64,000 bases of DNA, from contig CACRXP010000195.1 of assembly GCA_902702965.1 (NCBI GenBank), forward strand, positions 207,105 to 271,104, given 5' to 3'. The position numbers and the translations under genes are program-made. The DNA is from Spirometra erinaceieuropaei. Lineage: Eukaryota; Platyhelminthes; Cestoda; Diphyllobothriidea; Diphyllobothriidae. Below are positions 54,690 through 64,000 of this stretch, in pieces. Each line of letters starts with the position of its first letter. Positions within the stretch are counted from its first letter, which is position 1. The notes below the pieces were generated by a model. It worked only from the letters and a program-made list of their open reading frames with translations, was not told the DNA's origin and did no database searches.

Positions 54690-55340
54690 TATGCCGTCCA
54701 TGCCCCGCTGTGTGAAATCTTGGTGCTTGTGTTGAGGAGCCAGGTCGTGCACGTGGCGCGCGCGGCCAAGGTCACTAGATATATCAGCCAACGCGCCAAA
54801 GCTCCATACCTGTCAACTGACTGGTTCGAACAATGGCTGGTAATAGGAAGTGAAAGTGAGGTAGACAACTTAGAGCAATTTCATCGCCAACAACAATCTG
54901 ACGCTTTTGAAACTGTGGCTCGGAAGGCTGTCAACTGATGGACTTCGCAGTCAGCACAGTGTGTGGGGTGAGGGAGTGGTGGTCTAGGAGTCAGGCTGCA
55001 ATGGCTCCTTCTCAATTTGGACTTTATGACACTCCCAATCTGTGGCATCCTAGCCGGGTGTGGCGGCACGCCTGGGGGCGACTTCGGCCGCGCCAGCCAC
55101 ATGCGTCCTCTCTGACTTCCGGTTTACTTGACTATGTATTGACACCGAGCCCAGGCATGGAAGAGGAAACTAAGGAAGATGCTACGCAAGCCTACGCTAT
55201 GCGTAAACTGACTTACGCGCAATTCACCTTGCTTGCTTCACATTTATGTGGAGCCCACAGTGCATATTGTCCTCAACTATCGTGTGATTTGGGTGTAGGG
55301 GTGTTCAGTTGTGTGTCCACGTGATGGTCGCAGTAGGTCG
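54690..55340 (-). repeat. SINE-like dispersed repeat, right arm
   Basis: Mirror of 28040-28625: GGTCTAGGAGTCAGGCTGCA, ATGGCTCCTTCTCAATTTGG, GGCGGCACGCCTGGGGGCGA, TTGACACCGAGCCCAGGCAT and GTGGAGCCCACAGTGCATAT on the plus strand. The accessory block is at 54690-54780. Non-coding. Confidence 0.7.
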
Positions 55341-55960
55341 CCCACTTGCTTGCAGGTGTATGCTACACCTAGAGTCCATTAACTCGCACACAACTTCCAC
55401 GTGTGGCTCACCGAAGCTGGGCTATGTCTAGCGTCCACACCCAGGTGGCCGCCTCGACCGACGGGCGAAATCAGATGCAAGTGTCCGTGTGTGCCACTCC
55501 ATTCACGGAAATTCTTTTCCCCTCCTAGCACCACTGGTCACACAAATAATCGCATCGCCATCTCCCGAATGAGCCTTCGTCAGCGACCCCGTAGGAATTC
55601 CCGAGGTAAGTCGAATACCGCTTGATGGTGCTTGCCTGCTCACACTTGCATTTCCAACACTCAGCAAGCTATTGACCGGCAGACCGACCCCTTTCCACTT
55701 CTTCGCACCTTCCCTTTGTTTCTCACTCTCCATACTATCTACTCTGATATACATTCTTTTTCTGTAGCCCTGCAGGAGTCCACAAATCAAGTGACCACCA
55801 GGTAAGCGAATTGCCGTCCTGATGAAGACCGTTGTGTTGGATTTGTCTGCCCACCGTCTACGTTTCAGAAACCAGTTAGTTCGGAGACAGAAGGCAAATT
55901 CTGCTTCCCGTCTTCTATCCTTCTTCCCTCCGCCCGTCTCCCCCCTCCTTCAAAATGTCC
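55341..55960. other. Duplicated arm sequence, no gene recognised
   Basis: Partner of 27361-27990. A minus-strand frame 55790-55503 is similar to the left one but has no recognised domain. Confidence 0.4.
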
Positions 55961-55961
55961 T

Positions 55962-57380
55962 ATGGAGGGGGCGACATGCAATCACGTAAGCGGCCAAGGT
56001 CAAATCGGGTCGTCCTCTCATCAAACAGTTGTGGCCCATAGTAGAGTCCGGCAGCCGTCTGAGATGTCTCAGCAGCCCTATTTAAGGAGAGTACTGCTCA
56101 CCCCCGCAAGGCGGGGTCCTTCGACACCTTCGTCGTCATTGAACGGGATCAGGTGCTGATGTTCAAAGAACAACTCAACGCCGTCTTCCCGGACATTCAA
56201 TTTACGATGGAAGAGGAGGAAAACAACAAGCTGGCCTTCCTGGATGTCCTCGTCTGCCGCAAAGATTGTGGTGGCCTAAAAACCAAAATGTTCAGGAAAG
56301 CGACAACTACGACGCAAATACTGAACTTCAATAGCAACCACCCGATCAGTCACAAACGCAGTTGCGTAAGGGCGCTACACCGGCGCGTTGAGACGCACTT
56401 TAGTGAAATGGAAGACAAGGTTGCTCAATTAAAATATCTTCGACGGGTAATGAGAGCCAATGGTTACCCGCGCAACCTTGTCAACCAGTGCGTACGAAAA
56501 GGACACCAGAGACCAAATCCAACCGGCCCCAAATTTTGGCGGGCTCTTCCGTACGCGAAGAACGTCTCGGAAGCCGTCAGTCGTCTTCTCACTCCACTTG
56601 GAGTTGGTGTTGCACAAAGGCCGGAAGCAACCATTAGGTACCAAGTCATGAGGCCAAAAGACCCGCTGCCACGGCAGGAAACGTCTGGAGTCGTTTACCG
56701 GATCTGGTGTAGTTGCGGACAAAGCAACTATCGGAGAAACTGGGAGATTACTCCGTACGCGAATTGCCGATCATGCAGCAGCAGTGAGGCGGGGAGACGC
56801 TAACTCTCAGGTGGCGGCACACTCGACGGGAGCCGGCCATATTTTCAAATCTCAAGAGGCCGAAATTCTCGCAAGGGGTGACAACCGCGTGAGCCGCGAG
56901 CTGCTCGAGTCATGGTTCTCAGGCCCGCAATCCATCAACAAGCACACTGACCTCCCGGTACCCTATTCCGTACTGCGATTTTCCCTGGGCAGGAGAATCA
57001 GTCACGTGGGGAGGGCGCGGGCGAGCAATCAACACGGTGACAGTGAGCCAGTTTGCCGAGCAATCGTCACACCAGCATGCAGCACGGATGATGAAATCGC
57101 GGCAATTAACGACTCGGACTAGGACCGGAAAGCCACCACCGCATCAATTACGATCCCAGCGGTGATCGCGAGAAATGTTAATTGCAGTGCACATACGGTC
57201 CCACGGCAGCCACGTGCTATAAATAGTGCACTCCTGGTGCCACCATCACCTTTATCTGCGAATGTCTCTGATGATGGATTCGAGTAAGAATCCGAAACGT
57301 CAGGCAAATAAATTTCTTGTTCCAGTGATCGCATCTTCATCTTCTGAACAGAAATCTATCCCATCCCCCCGGTCCTCTCT
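55962..57380 (+). pseudogene. Penelope-like element 3' half, right arm (GIY-YIG frameshifted)
   Basis: The frame 56153-56803 matches the left copy through VVYRIWCSCGQSNY. Two bases missing at about 56730 (AACTATCGG here, AATTATGTCGG left) then shift the frame, destroying YVGETGR and the catalytic Arg region. The downstream part is in frame again at 56784-57122 (AHSTGAGHIF, LLESWFSGPQSINKHTDL). The non-coding tail runs to about 57350 (GAATCCGAAACGTCAGGC). Inactive even as a nuclease. Confidence 0.85.
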
Positions 57381-57399
57381 TCCGCCGCCCCACTCGACA

Positions 57400-60300
57400 G
57401 ACTCGCACGGTAAGTCCGCTCACCCTGACAGCCTGAAATGTTCGTTCCCTTTTAGACAATCCGAGGGACAACTGACCGGAACGGACGACGGCGGTAGTGG
57501 CTCGGGAATTGGCGCGCTACAAGGTGGACACCACTGCACTCAGCGAGACCTGCTTCTCCGAACAAGGCCAACTGGAGGAGGTAGGTGTCGGCCACACCTT
57601 CTTCCGGAGCGGTCGCCCCAAAGCAGAGCGACGGGACGCGGGTGTCGCCTTCTCCATCCGGAACGACATTGTGGGACGACTGCCCTGTCTGCCGCAGGGC
57701 CTCAACGATCGACTGATGAGCCTCCGCCTACATCTTCAAGTAGACAAATTTGCCACCATCATCGGTGTATTCGCTCCGCCAACGACCAGCCCAGACGCCG
57801 CAAGGGACAAATTCTGCGAGGACCTGCATGACGTCCTGGCGACTGTGCCGAAGGTGGATAAGTTGATTTTCCTTGGTGACTTCAATGCCCGAGTCGGCAC
57901 AAACCACGCTGTCGGGAAAGGAGGGTTAGGTTTACATGATCCTAACGGCTAAAATGGCAATGGCCTGCTCCATTTACGTCTCATTCTGACGTGAGAGAAG
58001 GGCACCTGGATGCATCCTCGATCGCATCAGTGACACCTGCTGGAGTATACCGTCGTCCGGAGGCGGGGCCAGCAGGACATGCTGGTGACAAAGGCGATCC
58101 CGGGTGCCGACGGGTGGACCGACTATCGCCTCGTCATCTCAAAGATGCGTATTCGCCTACAGCCTCGCAGGAGACCTCAAGATATGCGACCACCGGGTAA
58201 ACCGTATGTCGCTTTTTTGTCTTTACCTGCCCACCAATACCCTTCCAACAATGAACTAGCTCAAAGGCTTGGCAAACTTCCAATCGCCGCGGCCGTCAAC
58301 GAGAACACCTACGTGAAGAATTGATGTCAAGTGAGGGACACGGTTCAGTCAACGGCACCGGCTGTCCTCAGTCGCGTACGTAGCCAACGTCGGACTGGTT
58401 CAACGAAAATAACGCCGCCATCAGTAACCTGCTCGTTGAGAAGAATCGCCTGCACAAAGCCTACGTCAAACGCCCCACTGATGACAACAAAGTAGCCTTT
58501 CACCGCAGTCGCCGCCTTCTGCAACAGAGGCTGCGGGAAATGCGGGACGCCTGAGCGGCTCGCAAGGCCAAAGAGGTCGAAGGATACGCGGACCGCAACG
58601 AATGGAAGAACATCTTCGCCGCGATCAGGGCTGTCTACGGTCCAAAATCCAAAGCTGTCTGCGGTCCGCTGACCAAAGGCACCGCTCCTCTTCTCAGCGC
58701 CGACGGAACTACCCTACTCAGTGAGAAGACGCAAATTCTGCAGCGATGGGCCGAGCACTTCGGAGGCGTGCTCAACTGTCCCTCGACCATCTCCGACGCC
58801 GCCATCGCCCGTCTACCTCAAGTGGAGACCGAAGCCGACCCCGACTTCGCGCCCTCTTTCCACGAAACCATCAGGGCCGTGCAGCAGCTCTCCAGCGGTA
58901 AAGCGCCTGGATTGGACGCGATCACTGCTGAGATCTACAAGCACAGTAGCCCCCAACCTATGGATCACCTCAAAGCGTTCTTCTAGAAGTAGCGTCATAG
59001 ATAAGTACGTCAGGATTTTAAGGACATCGCAATTTTCCACTCCTACAAGCGGAAAGGAAACAGTCAGCTCTGCAACAACCACCGAGGCATCTCTTTCCTC
59101 AACATCGTCGGGAAGATTTTCGTTCGCATCCTTCTCAACCGTCCCTATAAAGATCTGGAACAGGGTTTCCTGCCGGAAAACCCGTGCGGCTTACGCCGTC
59201 ATCGAGTACCACCGACATTATCGTCGCCGCCCGTCAACTTCAGGGGAAGTACCAGGAGATGCGGACCCATCTCTATTCTACCTTTGTTGATCTGACAAAA
59301 GCCTTCGACACGGTGACTCGCGAATGACTGAGGAAAATCATGCGGAAATTCGGCTGTCCCGAACATTTCACTTAGATGGTGCTTCAGCTCAACGATGGCA
59401 TAACGGCACGCGTCACGAACAATGGACCTGTCTCAGAGGCATTCGCAGTGATCAACGGAGCGAAGCAAGGCTGCGTCCTCGCGCCTACCCTCTTCAGTCT
59501 CATGTTCTTTGCCATGCAGATGGACGCCTACCTTGACGAACGCACCGGGATCGGCATCACCTACGAGACCGACGTCCATTCTCTCAACCGCGGACAGATG
59601 CATACCTCAACGCGTCTCACCACGACTGTGTTCCACGGCCTGCTCTTCGCGGATGACTGCATGCCCAACATCGTGACAGAAGCAGACATGCAACGGAGCA
59701 TGAACCTCTTTTCCTGCGGCTATGCCAACTTCGAGCTTACCGTCAGCACGGACAAACGGTGGTCATACATCAACCGTCGTCCAAAGCCGTTTATGATGAC
59801 CCAAGTGAGGATCATGGACAACTTCACCTATCTAGGCAGCATACGCATGCTGCATCATAATCGGCGACAAAGTGGCCCACCGTATCCCAAAAGCCAGCCA
59901 GGCCTTCGGTTGGTTGCAGAACTCCATATGGAATCGCCACGGTCTCCACCTCAACACCAAACTGAAGATGTACAAAGCAGTCATTTTGACTATGCTGCTG
60001 TATGGGGCAGAGATCCGTAGTCTAAAATGATAAACCATCAACACTTAACCTCCTCCTACATGCCCACACTGCGAACGAACCCTTTTGCAGGGGGCAGGTC
60101 TCACCAGACGTCTCAGTACCCAATGATTAAACAACCTAACAACTACACCTGCTGCCTTCACATACGTCCCCGTTGTCTTCTTGCACCAACTCCCCCCCGG
60201 ACGACCTCCCTCACAACTAATGGTCGTACTCTTGATGGTCCGTCGCCGTCGATCATCGACACCTTCACCGCCCCTGCCACAATCCCCGCGATGATGGTGA

Positions 60301-60990
60301 CGCCTACCGGTTCTCCTATTTCCGCCACCGGTTAGAAGGCTACCGACGCCTCCCCAACTCCTTCCCTCACTATCACCACTCTAACTCCCAGCGATGAGGA
60401 CACAGTCCTAACCTGTCCTTGTTGAGATTGTAAAATCACCTCACGCAACGCTCTAGTCTTCATCGGAACGCGACCGGCCCAACAGCGCCAGGAGCTCCAG
60501 ATACGCTCGCTACATCCACTCCCACTGTCCACGCGCATTCATACACCGCATGGGCCTTTTCGGTAACATGCGTATACAGGACAGCCAAATTCACAACAGA
60601 ATCGACACATCTGGCACGCATTACAACCCTTCCGTCCCCAGCTCAATTAACTTCCAATCGACCAGCGCGTACACCACTAACAACACCACAACGCCAACCG
60701 ACTTAAAATCCCCTAACCTATATTTCCTACGTAGCTGCCAAACATGCACATCCCGCACCGGCCTAATGGGTTGCTTGTGAATCTATCGCACAGACTGGCG
60801 AACCAGTGTCTGCACCACCAAAAAACACCCACCTCTATCGTTTCAACTACCCGCATTGTCCTCGCATATCCTGCCATTACAAGGACCTACTCGGCCACAT
60901 GAGCCTCACCAAAAATCTGCGACTAATAAGCGTAGACTTGACCACATCACCAATCCCTTCCTCTTCAACGCATGCACCACATAAGAACAC
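57400..60990 (+). mobile_element. APE-type non-LTR retroelement, right arm, decayed
   Basis: Mirror of the left element. Endonuclease 57497-57952 ([38 protein letters not shown]; here GDFNAR is intact) ends at a stop where the left copy stays open. 58079-58324 is the linker. 58721-59290 and 58768-58986 are RT N-terminal frames (TIRAVQQLSSGKAPGLDAIT). The RT core 59376-60020 has QGCVLAPTLFSLMFFAM and LLFADDCMPNIVTEADMQRS. The finger tail 60550-60900 has MGLFGNMRI and CQTCTSRTGLMG. Several stops and frameshifts. It starts about 50 bp after the Penelope tail, the same junction as the left arm. Confidence 0.8.
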
Positions 60991-61009
60991 CTAAAATTTC
61001 GGCCGTCGT

Positions 61010-61640
61010 ATCTGACGATGCCCACCGTGAGCTCCACAGCACGGTGGGAGCAGAGACTTGCGCGAGTTCGTTTATAGTGATAGTAGACTGACGCAGCATC
61101 AGTAGCAGTCCTCCTTCCCTACCTGGGTTCGGTGTCAACACAATCAAGAAGACCGGAGGTGGGAGAGGACGCAGGTGACTGACGCACATAACCAGACACC
61201 ACAAACAACCTGATGCGCTTGAGGCTATCGCGGTTCGCTCAAAGCCATGGCTTGGAAGGTTGTATACTGACGATCCCAAATAGACCTCACAGTCAGCCCG
61301 GTGCGTACTTGTGTGGAGTGGTCGTCTGGTGGGCTAGGAGTCAAGCTGCAATGGCTCCTCCACGGCATTCCCATTCAGTGGGATCCAAGATGATGCGGTG
61401 GAGGTACTAAGGCGCGGGTTTTCGCCATATTTACCACCAGCGCCTTCTCCAATCGCAGATCTCTTGACTCTGTCATAACACCAGGCCCAGGTTGGGGAGG
61501 ATAGATTGGGCTAAGTGCTGCGCAAATCACTGCGCCTGCTACCACCCCGCTATCGAACCCATGACGGACATCGTCGGAAACGACATTCGAACTGCCACTA
61601 GTACAAATGTCTTGGACGGCTCCAGCTCGCACGGTGTTGC
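61010..61640 (-). repeat. SINE-like repeats, inverted pair, right arm
   Basis: Mirror of 21690-22335: 61010-61205 in one orientation (GCCCACCGTGAGCTCCACAG, then CTGGGTTCGGTGTCAACAC), 61205-61640 in the other (GGCTAGGAGTCAAGCTGCAA, CCAGGCCCAGGTTGGGGAGG, ACGGACATCGTCGGAAACGA). Confidence 0.65.
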
Positions 61641-63650
61641 AATCTAGTGCGCCCGATGAAATTCCTAACAGATCAAAGGCCTGGAAAGTAATAAAAATTA
61701 ATATAGGTAGGATTTGTTCTGATGGACTCTTAAGTATGGCTAGAAAGTAGTCCCAAGATTTTTATCGAGCTTGACTAAGGCTTAATCAGGCAGAGAAAGT
61801 TGGCCTATGTACCATATCCACCGATTGGCAGTGAGATCAGGGTCCATTTGTGAGTCGTAACCTGTTGTCGTGCCTTTTGTACATTTAAACAAGATTTTCG
61901 AGAGGTTTGAGTTTATACAAAAATGCGAAGGGAGGATGGAAAATGTACATAGACGTACACACTTCCCCACCAGGAAATTTATTCGGAGAAACGGGCGGTG
62001 AAAATTTGTAAAAATTACACTACGAATGAGTACATATACCGAAAAGAGAATGTCGGTCAGCGGGTCAGATGGGAGAAAGTGGTGGACGGACAGAAGCGAC
62101 TGAAACAGCTTGGTCAAGTGACGGCGAAGAATTAGATTAATCATATGGAATTTTCTCAAAATAGGCTAGTTTAAGCCTGTCAATTGAGACTGTCAGTTTT
62201 TCAGCTTTCCGAATGTTACAATGCTTGTTCACCTGTTGCATAATTTAATATGCGTCGTCATATGGGGACGAAGGAGGTTTGTGAGAACCGGAGGGAGAGA
62301 TTCGAGGCTTTCACACAAAACACAGGTTTGGATACCGGACGAGTATGAATTAAACGCAGTAAGGAGCGCTCGGTTTTTTACTAGTTGGGATAAAACTCCA
62401 ATGAGGATCAGATTTTTCCCGTCGTTAGCAAACATAAAACTCTCAAGAATTCTATTCATCTGCAATTTGCTTCTGAGGTATGTCCTTCATTTTGTGTCAG
62501 CGTACATGTTCCGTATCCGCGGCGGCCCTAGGTACACCTAGCTCCTCACCGATCACATTGTCCCTGTTTCTGTTGAAACATTTCCAAGAAGCAGTAATTG
62601 CTATAATGCTGGTCCCAATTTTTCTAGACTGTCAGATCATATCGGTAAATATGGACCAAACCTACAGTCTTAATCGCCCTCCATTGCACAGTATAATGAC
62701 CTAGTTCGTAAAACTACGTCGAATCTATCTCGTTCTCATGACGGGTCACTCAAGTCGACCCTAGCGGTACAATCGAAAGAGGCAGATAATACCCCTGCTA
62801 ACACGTGACCCACTCTTACTACTGGGCCATGGTTGGGCTAGGTGTGGCCCTGGCCAAGCCTCATTTACAGGATAATGCAGAAATAATTCCACATTGCACA
62901 TTAGGCACTGGACCGCTAAGATAAACTGTATTAAGACCATATTACATCAAAATATCGAAATAAAGTAATCCTCATCGTCTAAACGTCGCGTCGTGATGGC
63001 AGGTCTGAATCCACTGAATAAAGCTCCTCGTTTGTGTTGTTCAAGCGGAGAGCTCTTTTCTGTTGAGAATGCATCATGCTGGTCATCGGTTGTCGTTCAT
63101 CTTAACTTCGTCATATCTCTTCTCATGCTGTGATACGCCATGAATTGAATTTTTGATGTGACGCTACTGTATGTGCTTATTATTGCCAGTAGTAAACAAT
63201 ATAAGCATAGGTTACGTGCAAATATGTCTATCTCCCTGGATTACTATAGGGATATCTTGACCTGTTCGTAATTAGAATTCGCAATTTACGGAAGGCATCG
63301 GATTTGGAAAGCCCTCTAAAACACTAGCGTGTAAACTTCAATTAAACGATGTCACTGATTATTTTCCCAACCTCGAAGATAACTAGGCCACCCAAATAAC
63401 AAAGCTTACTCATAATGTAAACAGATTCTCGAAATTATTTACTTTAATTTATAATATAGGTAGCCCCTCATACTATGCTCATTATTCTGAAAGTCTTATT
63501 TCTATGCCTCTGTTTTTCCGACATCATGAAGTAGCATACACCTTCACGGATCCTGCCCAAATATCTTTCTCTTCAAATCTGCCATCTCAGTTAATGACAA
63601 CATCTACAAAGCTTAAGACAAAAGCAACTTTAATTTCTACCCAACAGTTC
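61641..63650. other. Duplicated arm sequence, no gene recognised
   Basis: Partner of 15550-17470. Contains the uninterrupted site (about 61725-61750) where the left arm has the 4.11 kb block. Open frames at 61782-62159 and 62221-62541 lack motifs. Confidence 0.45.
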
Positions 63651-63689
63651 CAACTGCCAAAACAAATTCTTCATTTTTGAAAAAATCGT

Positions 63690-64000
63690 AATGTGTATGA
63701 CCTGAATCACTGGAATACGCTCAGTGTTGTTTATCTCAACGCCAGATCAGGTGTGCAAAAGATAATTGAATTGAGAGCTACCGCCGCCTATATTTGTGGC
63801 TTTATTTCTTACAATTTCTATCTTCCTGTGATTAAATTAAGGCTTAATCGTATGTTTGTACTTCCCATTCTCGAGTATTGTTGACCATTCTTTGGTTTGT
63901 TGAATGAAGCCAGTCGTTTAAAAATTGAAAATGTCCAAAGACGTTTTTCTAAAAAACTTTTAGATAGGGAACATCCCAATATCTCCTATTCAGATAGATG
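63690..64000 (+). pseudogene. CR1/jockey-like RT C-terminal region, right arm (partial)
   Basis: The plus strand reads YDLNHWNTLSVVYLNARSG, ICGFISYNFYLP and MFVLPILEYC, then a TGA, then PFFGLLNEASRLKIENVQR and RFSKKLLDREHPNIS up to the window end. It mirrors 15204-15510. The in-frame TGA (about 63883) is absent in the left copy. Confidence 0.75.

Larger units (their letters stand above)
46259..64000 (-). repeat. Right arm of giant inverted repeat (continues past window)
   Basis: Reverse complement of 15204-36983 minus the 4.11 kb left-only block, the 5S fragment and small indels, plus a segment of about 240 bp at 49343-49582 lost on the left. Still matching at base 64000, so the true arm is longer. 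Confidence 0.9.

Noticed and set aside
1..64000. tRNA genes
   Set aside because: Checked TTCGA-containing spots such as 8665 and 7490 by eye; none had a matching A box and acceptor stem. A covariance search could still find one.

Overview
The window is eukaryotic, repeat-dominated DNA, most likely from a flatworm and probably a tapeworm. Reasons: introns with GT(GC)-AG borders, no operons or bacterial-type genes, and dense decayed retroelements (Ty3/gypsy, Penelope-like with GIY-YIG endonuclease, APE-type non-LTR elements with C2H2 finger tails, CR1-like elements). The organism assignment is inference from remembered repeat families; no search was run.

Layout. 1-3270 holds the last three visible exons of an unidentified multi-exon host gene on the + strand. 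3270-15200 is single-copy relative to the rest of the window: SINE-like repeats, a finger-tail relic of a non-LTR element, two Penelope 3' ends head to head, a gypsy relic, a CR1-like reverse transcriptase and small non-LTR fragments. 15204-36983 and 46259-64000 are the two arms of a very large inverted repeat with a 9.3 kb spacer; the right arm runs off the window end. From the centre outwards each arm carries: a gypsy RNase H/integrase relic, a small conserved ORF, a 346-codon intact ORF (coiled coil plus KH-like C-terminus), a decayed paralogue of that ORF, a long gypsy relic, SINE-like repeats, a Penelope 3' half, an APE-type non-LTR element, more SINE-like repeats, and a non-LTR RT C-terminus. 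The arms differ by substitutions (a few per cent by eye), by a 4.11 kb block present only on the left (17471-21580, with a DNA-transposase-like fragment and a third type of KH-family copy), by an 83 bp 5S rRNA fragment present only on the left, and by a deletion of about 240 bp on the left. The spacer (36984-46258) holds a second, tandem gypsy relic split by a non-LTR insertion, a 265 bp N gap inside a CCA microsatellite, diverged tandem repeats and a 1 kb foldback element.

Almost all coding signal is transposon-derived and broken. The exceptions are the host-gene exons and the KH-like ORF family. The KH-like ORF is open in both arms although everything around it has decayed. Counted by eye, its C-terminal two-thirds differs by about 4 replacement and 7 silent changes, while its first 111 codons differ by about 27 replacement and 5 silent changes. 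A constrained C-terminus with a rapidly changing N-terminus, in a dispersed family with a shared 3' palindrome, is the strongest candidate here for something undescribed. Whether the giant inverted repeat is genomic or a scaffold of two haplotigs joined in opposite orientation cannot be decided from sequence alone.
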